Assembly: GCA_963819905.1 (NCBI GenBank)
Contig: CAWFXP010000009.1
Location: 496,001-560,000, forward strand
DNA from: CAWCQC01 sp963819905
GTDB lineage: Bacteria; Actinomycetota; Thermoleophilia; Gaiellales; Gaiellaceae
Reading direction: 5' to 3'
DNA length: 64,000 bases
Position numbers and translations under genes: made by a program
Notes under the pieces: model-generated
The model's input: only the letters and a program-made list of their open reading frames with translations
Databases searched by the model: none
Told to the model about the DNA's origin: nothing
In this document: piece by piece, positions 54,589 to 61,352 of the stretch
Numbering within the stretch: the first letter of the stretch is position 1
Layout: every line of letters starts with the position of its first letter

Positions 54589-54813
54589 ATGGGAATCGGA
54601 GTCAGTCTCGTGCTCATCGCCGTCGGAGCGATCCTGCTCTGGGCCGTCGACGTGGCAACGAAGGGGATCGACCTGCAGATCGTCGGCGTCGTACTCATGG
54701 TCGTAGGCGCAGTCGGCCTGCTCCTCTCGCTCGTCTTCTGGTCGAGCTGGGGTGCGTGGCATCCGGCGCGTCGCGACGTCACCGGCCGCGACGTATACCC
54801 GGACCGGTACTGA
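54589..54813 (+). CDS. DUF6458 family two-helix membrane protein
   Basis: A 74-residue protein. MGIGVSLVLIAVGAILLWAV and IDLQIVGVVLMVVGAVGLLL are the two helices characteristic of the family; the tail (RRDVTGRDVYPDRY) is soluble. Found widely in Actinobacteria, role unknown. AAGGGAG precedes the ATG. Directly downstream of a SigB-type promoter. Confidence 0.88.
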   Translation: MGIGVSLVLIAVGAILLWAVDVATKGIDLQIVGVVLMVVGAVGLLLSLVFWSSWGAWHPARRDVTGRDVYPDRY

Positions 54814-54827
54814 GCCTCAACCCAACC

Positions 54828-54855
54828 GTAGGGGCCGGACCTGTCCGGCCCCTAT
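54828..54855. repeat. Single copy of the GTAGGGGCCGG palindrome
   Basis: GTAGGGGCCGGACCTGTCCG then GCCCCTAT; the core is identical to the copies at 20.8 kb. It lies between the DUF6458 gene and the next small gene. Confidence 0.75.
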
Positions 54856-54868
54856 GTACAACCCTGGG

Positions 54869-54894
54869 GTTTCGCTCAGCGGCGAATCGGGCAG
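54869..54894 (+). promoter_or_regulatory. SigB-type promoter upstream of the 47-residue membrane protein
   Basis: GTTTCG, 14 bases, GGGCAG, 39 bases before the ATG. The -10 half is a partial match. Confidence 0.5.
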
Positions 54895-54932
54895 ATCTCA
54901 GGCGACCGCGAACGGATGAGGGAGGTGATTGC

Positions 54933-55076
54933 ATGCTGGTGCTTCTTCTACTCGGTCTGCTGGTAGCCGTGCTGTTCGGCCTCGGGTTCGTCGTGAAGTG
55001 GCTCTTCATTGCGGCGGCGATCGTCGCCCTGATCTGGGTCATCTCGTTCTTTACGAGCGACGCGCGCCGCGCGTAG
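54933..55076 (+). CDS. 47-residue hydrophobic membrane protein
   Basis: MLVLLLLGLLVAVLFGLGFV opens a peptide with two tightly spaced helices and a short basic tail (DARRA). GGGAGG precedes the ATG. Proteins of this form (hydrophobic protein) are common in actinobacterial stress responses. It is followed by a strong hairpin. Confidence 0.75.
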   Translation: MLVLLLLGLLVAVLFGLGFVVKWLFIAAAIVALIWVISFFTSDARRA

Positions 55077-55100
55077 CACGGTAGGTCGTCTCGCTTCAGG

Positions 55101-55122
55101 GGAGCGGCGGAAACGCCGCTCC
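55101..55122 (+). terminator. Hairpin after the 47-residue gene
   Basis: GGAGCGGCG and CGCCGCTCC pair around GAAA, 25 bases after the stop. No clear T-run. A second perfect stem (GCCGATAGC/GCTATCGGC, 55234-55254) occurs in the same gap, closer to the sigma factor stop on the other strand. Confidence 0.6.
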
Positions 55123-55324
55123 TCGTGTTCTCGGGGACGGTGAGCGGCTAGATGATTGATCGGAAATTGCCCGGAAACCGTGGCGGCGCCGGATGACACC
55201 CGTGACACATCGCCTGAGTCCCCGCTCGTCCTCGCCGATAGCGCTGCTATCGGCTGCGGACGATCACGGCCTCATGCTCGGTCTCGGATGTCCCCGACAC
55301 CACCACACTTTCCGATCAAACCAT

Positions 55325-56179
55325 CTAGGCGGCCGGGCTGATGTCTGCCAGCTCCCGCATACCCGCGAGTGCTGCCAGCGCTTCCCGCTCGATCTGGCGG
55401 ATCCGCTCTCGCGTCAGGCCGAGCGCGTCGCCGATCGCCTGGAGGGGCAGGCCGTCACCGCCGTGAAGGCCGAATCGGAGCTCGACCACCTGGCGGTGCC
55501 GGCGAGGCAGGCGGCGTAGCGCTCGCTCGATCGCCTCCTGCCGGCCGCCGTCGCCGCGTTCGAGTGTCTCGCCCACGGGATCCACCAGCGTGGCCGCGGC
55601 GAACGGCGCCTCGCCGCGGCCCTCTACCGGCCCGTCGAGGCTCGCGACGACCCGCGCGGGATCCCTGAGCTCTCGGAGCCTTCGCACCGTGTGGCCCGAG
55701 CGCCGCGCCAGCTCTGCCTCGGTCGGTGCGCGGCCGAGGTCGGAGACGAGCGTCGCCTCCACTGCGGCAAGCCGCCGCGCCTGCTCCTGCACGTAGATCG
55801 GAACACGAATGTCACGTCCGTGCTTGGCGACCCCGCGCTGGACGGCCTGACGGATCCACCAGGTGGCGTACGTGGAGAACTTGAAGCCGCGGCGCCAGTC
55901 GAACTTCTCGACCGCGCGGATCAGGCCGACAATGCCCTCCTGGACGAGGTCGAGCAGAGGAAGGCCGTGTCCCTGATAGTGCTTCGCCACGGAGACCACG
56001 AGGCGGAGGTTGCAGTTGATCATGCGTTCCTTGGCCTCGCGGTCGCCCGTCTCGACTCGTTTCGCCAGCTCGACTTCCTCTCGCGCCGAGAGGAGCGGGA
56101 ACCGCCCGATCTCGTCGAGAAACAGCTGCGACAGGTCGAGCCGAGGCGCCTCGTCTGCTTCCCAGGCGGTCGTGGCCAC
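55325..56179 (-). CDS. Second RpoD-type sigma factor (group 2)
   Basis: A 284-residue sigma-70. Region 1.2 (DLSQLFLDEIGRFPLLSARE), region 2 (FKFSTYATWWIRQAVQRGVA), region 3 and region 4.2 (GLTRERIRQIEREALAALAG) are intact. There is almost no N-terminal extension before region 1.2, so it looks like a group 2 (non-essential) paralogue of the factor at 19.8 kb. It heads away from a cluster of envelope genes. Confidence 0.92.
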   Translation of the reverse strand: MATTAWEADEAPRLDLSQLFLDEIGRFPLLSAREEVELAKRVETGDREAKERMINCNLRLVVSVAKHYQGHGLPLLDLVQEGIVGLIRAVEKFDWRRGFKFSTYATWWIRQAVQRGVAKHGRDIRVPIYVQEQARRLAAVEATLVSDLGRAPTEAELARRSGHTVRRLRELRDPARVVASLDGPVEGRGEAPFAAATLVDPVGETLERGDGGRQEAIERALRRLPRRHRQVVELRFGLHGGDGLPLQAIGDALGLTRERIRQIEREALAALAGMRELADISPAA

Positions 56180-56190
56180 GGGCGGCAGGG

Positions 56191-56481
56191 CTAGGCAGTC
56201 AGTCGCTCGAGAAGAGAGCGGTCTCGGCGCTCGCGTCGAACGCGTTGGTGCACTGCGGCGAGCCGGAACGTGGCGCCGACGCCTCCCGCCAGCAGAAAGC
56301 CCGCCGCGACGGCCCCAGCGGCGAGCGGCGCGAGATGCCGGCCTGCCTGTGCCTTCACGTCGGTCGCGCGGCTGAGCTGGCCGCGAAGATCGGCGACTGC
56401 GAGCGCGAGCTCGTCCCGCTCACGCGCGATACGGCGGATCGTTTCCTCTCTCGCGGGATCGACGATCGGATCAGCTGCCAT
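56191..56481 (-). CDS. DUF3618-like small membrane-associated protein
   Basis: A 96-residue protein with a helical N-terminal half (DPAREETIRRIARERDELAL, coiled-coil-like) and one membrane helix (LAPLAAGAVAAGFLLAGGVG). The arrangement matches DUF3618 proteins, which lie next to holin-like proteins in many Actinobacteria. Its start overlaps the holin-like gene by 11 bases. Function unknown. Confidence 0.65.
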   Translation of the reverse strand: MAADPIVDPAREETIRRIARERDELALAVADLRGQLSRATDVKAQAGRHLAPLAAGAVAAGFLLAGGVGATFRLAAVHQRVRRERRDRSLLERLTA

Positions 56482-56884
56482 TGGTTCCTCCCGACAAGGC
56501 GTCCTTGGTCAGCTTCGCCTCGTCGATCGCCTGCTGGGGAACGGGAGGCGACGCCTTTCTCGCGGACCGCTTCGCGACGACGGCGAGGATCGCTGCCACG
56601 AGCAGGACGCCGCCGCAGACCGCCAACAGCGCCGCCCAGGTCGGCATGACGAGAGCGAGCGCTGCAGCTGCAGCTGCGAGGCCGAAGCCGAGGCCGATAA
56701 CCGCGAGAACGGCGGCGCCGGCGCCCAGCCCGGCCGCGAGCCCGAGCCGCTTTCCCTTCGCGCTGAGCTCCGCCTTCGCGAGCTCGGCCTCGAGCCGAGC
56801 GAGAGCGACGGCGTGCTCCGAGATCCGCCGGACGGCATCGTGTACGCCCGCCTCCAAGCGCGGCTCAGTGACGTGGCTCGACAA
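56471..56884 (-). CDS. Phage-holin-3_6 family (DUF1469-like) membrane protein
   Basis: About 137 residues with two or three helices in the middle (LGAGAAVLAVIGLGFGLAAA, LVMPTWAALLAVCGGVLLVA) after an amphipathic RLEAELAKAELSAKGKRL segment, the family hallmark. The family is only structurally holin-like; in Actinobacteria it is an envelope protein, not a phage product. The TTG at 56884 behind GGAG is the best start; it overlaps the upstream gene. Confidence 0.75.
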   Translation of the reverse strand: MSSHVTEPRLEAGVHDAVRRISEHAVALARLEAELAKAELSAKGKRLGLAAGLGAGAAVLAVIGLGFGLAAAAAALALVMPTWAALLAVCGGVLLVAAILAVVAKRSARKASPPVPQQAIDEAKLTKDALSGGTNGS

Positions 56885-57194
56885 GGCTTCTCCACTGCAA
56901 GAACGTCGCAACGGCGAGACCGGCGACGAAGGAGCCGCCGATCACGATCAGCGCCCTCCGACCGCGCTTGGCGGCCGCGCGCTTCCTGCCGGCCGACCCG
57001 GTCGGAGTGGCCCGCAGCATCTGCGAGCCCGGCTCTCCGGAGCCGTCCGGCTCGCGACGCGGATCCAGCTTGCGCAGGAAGTCTGCGTCGGCATGCAGGT
57101 CCTCGGCCGACTTTGCCACCACGCCGCCCTGCTCGGCCGCGCGATCTCCGAGCTCGTCGAGCTTCTCGGCGGGCTTGCTCACGATCTCGGTCAT
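56865..57194 (-). CDS. Hypothetical protein with C-terminal membrane helix
   Basis: A 109-residue protein: acidic helical N-terminus (MTEIVSKPAEKLDELGDRAA), a Gly/Ser linker, then KRGRRALIVIGGSFVAGLAV as a single membrane span. Its start overlaps the stop of the 43-residue gene (ATGA), and its 3' end overlaps the holin-like gene. Part of a four-gene envelope operon. Confidence 0.65.
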   Translation of the reverse strand: MTEIVSKPAEKLDELGDRAAEQGGVVAKSAEDLHADADFLRKLDPRREPDGSGEPGSQMLRATPTGSAGRKRAAAKRGRRALIVIGGSFVAGLAVATFLQWRSLVEPRH

Positions 57195-57322
57195 GAGCGG
57201 GCGGGCGGCTCTTCGTGGAGCGTCCGGCGCCAGGCTGCAGCCGCGATCTTGCGGGCAGCCAACATGCTGAGAGCGAGCACGCCCGCCCAGACGAGTCGAC
57301 GGATGAAGCCGCGGTTCTTCAC
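57191..57322 (-). CDS. 43-residue membrane protein, first in the envelope operon
   Basis: From a GTG: KNRGFIRRLVWAGVLALSML, then AARKIAAAAWRRTL and HEEPPARS. One helix with basic flanks, resembling the C-terminal half of DUF4235 proteins. Its TGA overlaps the next ATG by two bases. Tight overlap through three following genes supports it as a real operon leader. Confidence 0.6.
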   Translation of the reverse strand: MKNRGFIRRLVWAGVLALSMLAARKIAAAAWRRTLHEEPPARS

Positions 57323-57385
57323 GTGCGGGGCCTACCACCATCCGCCCGGGCGCCAAACATCGCCAGGCTCGCAGCGTGTCCTCGG

Positions 57386-58189
57386 TCAGGGTCGGCGGCG
57401 CTTGTTCGCAGCGGCGATCTCGCGAACGGCAGCGCCCGCAGCGGCCTCGGCCTCCTCGGCCGCAGCGAGCTCGCGTTTCGCGTCGTCCCGGCTCTTCTCC
57501 GCCTGCTCGAGCGCCTCACGTCTCTCCGCGACCTCGCGCTCGGCGTCTCGAAGCCGGCGCCGGAGCTCCGAGCGGTGCTCCTTGGCCAAGCTCAAGGCCT
57601 CGCGCGCCCGCGCCAGCTCCTCTTGCCGCGCGGCCCGGTCGCCGGCGGTTTCCTGAGGCTCTCTGCCGCGGCGGGGTTTCTGCTCGACGGTCTGGGTGCC
57701 GCCGATCGCCGTTACGAGCTCCCAGCCGGTCGTCGTCATCTCCTTCACGAGCATGCCCGTCGCCAGTAACTCACGCCCTTCGGGGGTCAGCGCAGCCGTG
57801 CGAAGCGTCTCCGCCACCCGGTCGAGGAGCTGTGTGCTCGTACGTTCTCCGAGCACCTCGCGTGCCGCGTCGGTCGCCCGCGCCGTCGCAGTCTCCAGGC
57901 GCTCGCGCGCTTCGTCGAGGCCGGCGCGGCCGCCCTTCTCGAGACTCGCCTGCTGCGCGTCGTACAGCCGCTTCCCGCTGTCGAGCAGCAGGTCGATCTC
58001 GCGGCGCTGCGTCCGGGCGAGGATGTTGACCACCCAGGCGGCAAGCGTCGGCTTGGGCAGAGCGGCGACGGCTGCGGCCTCCTCTCGCCGGCCGTCCGCG
58101 CGCAACTCTCGCGCGAGCGCGTTTCGCTGCGCGGTGAACTGCTCGAGCGGCAGCCCGTACAGGCGCGTGCGCTCGGTCTCGAGATCCAC
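57386..58189 (-). CDS. Conserved coiled-coil protein
   Basis: A 267-residue cytoplasmic protein. The N-terminal part is globular (LYGLPLEQFTAQRNALAREL, KPTLAAWVVNILART), followed by an extended Glu/Arg/Ala-rich coiled coil (about 180-255). No enzyme motif. Similar proteins occur near ku in Actinobacteria; a role in DNA repair is only a guess. The GTG start is 9 bases after the ku stop. Confidence 0.75.
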   Translation of the reverse strand: MDLETERTRLYGLPLEQFTAQRNALARELRADGRREEAAAVAALPKPTLAAWVVNILARTQRREIDLLLDSGKRLYDAQQASLEKGGRAGLDEARERLETATARATDAAREVLGERTSTQLLDRVAETLRTAALTPEGRELLATGMLVKEMTTTGWELVTAIGGTQTVEQKPRRGREPQETAGDRAARQEELARAREALSLAKEHRSELRRRLRDAEREVAERREALEQAEKSRDDAKRELAAAEEAEAAAGAAVREIAAANKRRRP

Positions 58190-58198
58190 GCGACCAGG

Positions 58199-59136
58199 CT
58201 AGCGGTCGAGCGCGCGAACCAGCTGCCTCTTGTTCATCGTCGAGTAGCCCGTCATGCCGTCGCGCTTGGCCAGCTTGACGAGCTCGGCCTTCGGGAGAGC
58301 CTCGAGGTCGTTGCCGTCGCCCGCCGCGCCGCTCTTGCGGCCGTTCTTCGTTCCGTTCTTCCCGAGCCGCGACCGGTGTGCGCTGCGACGCTCGCGCGGA
58401 GCGCTTCGAGGAGGTCCAGCGGCTCTGCCTCCTCGGGCTCCCGGTCGACGTGGATCTCCTTGCCTCTTGCCTTGGCCTTGACCATGCGCAAGAGCGCCGC
58501 CCGGTACTCGTCGCGGTACTTGCCGATGTCGAACCGGCCGGTGAAGCGCTCGATGAGCTCGGTCGCCATCGCGAGCTCCTGCTTGGCGACCTTGAGGTTC
58601 TTCACCTTGATCTCGTCGATCGGCCGCACCTCGTCGGCGAAGTGCATCTTCTCGAGCGTGATGACGTCCTCTCGTATGCGCAGGCAGCCGAGCTGCTGCT
58701 TCCCGCGCATCACGTAGGTGGCGACGGCGGCGAGCCCGGACGTGTCCATCGCCTTGACGAGCAGGGCATAGACCTTCTCCGCGCCCTCTGCCGGGCCGAG
58801 GAAGTACGTGCGCTCGAAGTAGATCGGATCGATCTCGTCGTAGGCGACGAAGTCCGTGATCTCGATGGTGCGGTGCCGTTTGCCCTCGGCCGCCTCGAAG
58901 TCCTCGTCCTCGAGATAGACGTACTTCCCCTTCGAGGTCTCGTACGCCTTGACGATCTCGTTGTCGGGAACGGGCTTCCCTTCCTTCTTGCAGACCTTCT
59001 CGTATCCGATGCGGGCGTCGTCCTTGCGGTGCAGGAAGTGGAAGCGGAGGTCTTTCTCCTCGATCGCGCTGTAGAGCTTGATCGGGACATTGACGAGGCC
59101 AAATGCGATCGACCCCGACCAGATTGCCCTCGGCAT
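58199..59136 (-). CDS. ku: Ku, non-homologous end-joining protein, interrupted by a single-base frameshift
   Basis: About 312 residues. The Ku core is intact (MPRAIWSGSIAFGLVNVPIK, FHFLHRKDDARIGYEKVCKK, YFLGPAEGAEKVYALLVKAM, IDEIKVKNLKVAKQELAMA). After about 252 codons the frame is lost near 58378 where CACAC occurs; read one base differently, the tail is RSRLGKNGTKNGRKSGAAGD then LEALPKAELVKLAKRDGMTG and YSTMNKRQLVRALDR. That tail is a SAP/Rho-N-like DNA-binding motif known from actinobacterial Ku. One missing base is enough; LigD is not in the window. Confidence 0.9.
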
Positions 59137-59236
59137 CGTCAGGCTCCTCGAGTGTCTCGGATCGCCACACCCATCTCCACACCGGAGGTTCCCAGGATGC
59201 GCCCTACCTACTCCTGAGCGATAAGACCGGTCCGCT

Positions 59237-59262
59237 GTTTACCCCTCTCGGAGGGCGGGAAC
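59237..59262 (+). promoter_or_regulatory. SigB-type promoter upstream of the PRC-barrel gene
   Basis: GTTTAC, 14 bases, GGGAAC, 31 bases before the ATG at 59293. Confidence 0.6.
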
Positions 59263-59292
59263 CGTATGGGTGTATCCCAAGAAAGGAGCGGC

Positions 59293-59667
59293 ATGAAGGT
59301 CGTTGACGTATGGCAGTACCGGGACGAGACGTGGGGCGACGCGAGCCTCGAGGGGTTCGGCGTGGAGGCGATCGACGGCTCGATCGGCAAGATCGACCGC
59401 GCGTCGGCTGAAGTCGGATCGAGCCGGATCGTCGTCGACACGGGACCCTGGATCTTCGGCAAGAAGGTCATGCTCCCGGCCGGTGTGATCGACAGGGTCG
59501 ACCTGGAAGACGAGAAGGTCTTCGTCAACCGCGTCAAGGACGAGATCAAGAACGCTCCCGAGTACGACGAGCACCTGTTCGAGGATGACGCGTACCGGGG
59601 CGAGATCGGCACGTACTACGGGCCGGGTGGCCCCGGCTACCGGGACTGGGACCGGCCGGGGGTCTAA
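59293..59667 (+). CDS. PRC-barrel domain protein
   Basis: A 124-residue protein. The PRC-barrel core is GFGVEAIDGSIGKIDRASAE to WIFGKKVMLPAGVIDRVDLE, and the tail is acidic and Tyr/Gly-rich (GEIGTYYGPGGPGYRDW). Such proteins are typical stress-induced, probably RNA- or surface-associated factors. AAAGGAG precedes the ATG. It follows a SigB-type promoter. Confidence 0.88.
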   Translation: MKVVDVWQYRDETWGDASLEGFGVEAIDGSIGKIDRASAEVGSSRIVVDTGPWIFGKKVMLPAGVIDRVDLEDEKVFVNRVKDEIKNAPEYDEHLFEDDAYRGEIGTYYGPGGPGYRDWDRPGV

Positions 59668-59689
59668 AGCACCACCGGGTTCCTAGGAA

Positions 59690-59722
59690 AGTGGGGCCGG
59701 ACGAGCCGGGGCCGGCCCCACT
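59690..59722. terminator. 11-bp palindrome between convergent PRC-barrel and antiporter genes
   Basis: AGTGGGGCCGG and CCGGCCCCACT pair perfectly around an 11-base loop. It can act for either strand. The right arm reaches the antiporter stop codon. Confidence 0.55.
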
Positions 59723-61008
59723 CATTCTCCTCTGCGGCTTCGTGGTTTGGCGAGCAGCCGGCTCGTGAAGGGCGTTCCCGTGACGCCGTGGAGGATGACG
59801 GAGACGAGGACGCAGACCGCAGCCGTCCAGACGATGATCTCCCTGGCCTCGCGCCCCAGCTCGGAGCTTCCGGCCACGAGGGCAGCGTAATACAGCGTTC
59901 CGATACCGCGGACGCCGAACCAGCCGAGAAAGAGACGATCGCGCCTGGCGAGGCGCGAGCCGGTAAACGAGGCGAGCACGGCGACCGGTCGCACGACGAG
60001 CAGGAGGAGCGCGACCAGCAGCCACCCCTCCCAGCCCGGCGTGCCGAGTCCCGCAAGCGAGACCATGCTGCCGAACAGGAGGATCACGGCGAGCTCGGAG
60101 AGCTTCTCCAGCGTGTCGGCGCCCTCGTGCACCGTCGCGTTCAGCTCGTGGTCGCGCTCGTACCGTCGAAACGCAATCCCACCGACGAACGCCGCGACGA
60201 AACCGTTGGCCCCCGCGGCCTCGGTGATGCCGTAGGTCACGAGAACGGCCGCTAGTGCGATCCAGCGGTCGAGCTCCACAGACAGGAGACGCCGGTCCCG
60301 GAGGGGCACGACGGCGGCGGCAAGCCCCCATCCGGCCGCGGCTCCGATGGCGGTGCCTGCGAGAACGGCGTAGACCAGATCCGCGGCCAGCCATTCCCAC
60401 ACGGAGCTGTGCGGGCCGGCGGCGTCGACTGCGAGCGTCAACCCGAGCAGCACGACCGGGAGCGCGAGACCGTCGTTCAATCCGGCCTCCGCGGTGATGG
60501 AGAAGTTGGCGTCTCGCTCGTCCTCCTCCCCCGGTGGGCCGACCCCGAGGTCGCCGGCAAGGACCGGATCGGTCGGAGAGAGGGCACCTGCGAGCACGAT
60601 CGCGGCCGCGAGCGACAGTCCCATCGCGTGGACGCCGAAGAGAGCTACGGCGACGATCGTCAGGGGCATCACGAGGGCCAGGAGCCGGACGACCGGCGTC
60701 CAGCCACGCCAGGTGAGCTTGCGATCGAGCTTCAGGCCCGTCGAGAAGAGCGCGATGACGAGCGCGAACTCGGCCGCATGCTCGAGCACCTCGCCGTCCT
60801 GGAACGGATCGACCCAGTTCACGTCGAGGATCCCGAGCACCACGGCCGCGCCGATGCCGAGCGCGAGGTAGATGAGCGCAGCCGAGAAGGCCCGCTCGTG
60901 CTCGTGCGACAGTGCGCCCACCGCTGCGAAGACGGCAATGCCGACGAAGAGGATCCCGATCGCGATCGGGTCCGCGAACTCGAAACCGCGCTCTGCCGCG
61001 ACGAGCAC
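59722..61008 (-). CDS. Cation:proton antiporter (CPA1-type Na+/H+ exchanger)
   Basis: A 428-residue membrane protein with about 12 helices. Key segments are IALFSTGLKLDRKLTWRGW, VLAGALSPTDPVLAGDLGVG (the ion-coordinating TDP unwound helix), FSITAEAGLNDGLALPVVLL (conserved END-like LND) and WFGVRGIGTLYYAALV. It exchanges Na+ or K+ for H+. A GTG start is used. It is a single gene; the C-terminus lacks a regulatory domain. Confidence 0.92.
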   Translation of the reverse strand: MLVAAERGFEFADPIAIGILFVGIAVFAAVGALSHEHERAFSAALIYLALGIGAAVVLGILDVNWVDPFQDGEVLEHAAEFALVIALFSTGLKLDRKLTWRGWTPVVRLLALVMPLTIVAVALFGVHAMGLSLAAAIVLAGALSPTDPVLAGDLGVGPPGEEDERDANFSITAEAGLNDGLALPVVLLGLTLAVDAAGPHSSVWEWLAADLVYAVLAGTAIGAAAGWGLAAAVVPLRDRRLLSVELDRWIALAAVLVTYGITEAAGANGFVAAFVGGIAFRRYERDHELNATVHEGADTLEKLSELAVILLFGSMVSLAGLGTPGWEGWLLVALLLLVVRPVAVLASFTGSRLARRDRLFLGWFGVRGIGTLYYAALVAGSSELGREAREIIVWTAAVCVLVSVILHGVTGTPFTSRLLAKPRSRRGE

Positions 61009-61112
61009 GAGGCCCGGAGTTTACTGCGCTGTCGCGGTCGCGTTCATCGGGCCTCCCGTTGTTCTGCGCAGTGTTGCCCAGGGGCCGCGAACGCAAACGC
61101 CTGCGAGCAGCA

Positions 61113-61138
61113 GTTTCGCCCGGTGGGTTCAGGGGTAA
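61113..61138 (+). promoter_or_regulatory. SigB-type promoter upstream of the 22-residue peptide
   Basis: GTTTCG, 14 bases, GGGTAA, 29 bases before the ATG at 61168. One of the best consensus matches in the window. Confidence 0.7.
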
Positions 61139-61167
61139 TGACAGGCAGCAAGCGAACGGGAGGAAGA

Positions 61168-61236
61168 ATGTACATCGGCATCGGAAGCGTCTTGGCGATC
61201 GTGCTAGTCGTGCTCTTGCTGGTCTGGGTGCTCTAG
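61168..61236 (+). CDS. 22-residue hydrophobic peptide
   Basis: MYIGIGSVLAIVLVVLLLVW then VL: a single hydrophobic helix with GGGAGGAAGA before the ATG. Similar small membrane peptides are annotated in Actinobacteria. Supported by an excellent SigB-type promoter and ribosome site, but length makes it tentative. Confidence 0.6.
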   Translation: MYIGIGSVLAIVLVVLLLVWVL

Positions 61237-61254
61237 ACGGACCAGCACCGAGTG

Positions 61255-61278
61255 GCCGCCGGTCTTCGAGCCGGCGGC
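61255..61278 (+). terminator. Hairpin after the 22-residue peptide
   Basis: GCCGCCGG and CCGGCGGC pair around an 8-base loop, about 20 bases after the stop. No T-run; low confidence. Confidence 0.4.
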
Positions 61279-61352
61279 GAACCGCACCTCGACGCCGCCG
61301 CCCGAACGACCCCCGGTGCGGCGGCGCGAGGGCCCATTCTCTCGAACTGCCC

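Noticed and set aside
56471..56884. Holin-like gene as evidence of a prophage.
   Set aside because: The Phage-holin-3_6 name is structural; neighbours are housekeeping-type envelope genes and there are no phage structural or lysis genes.
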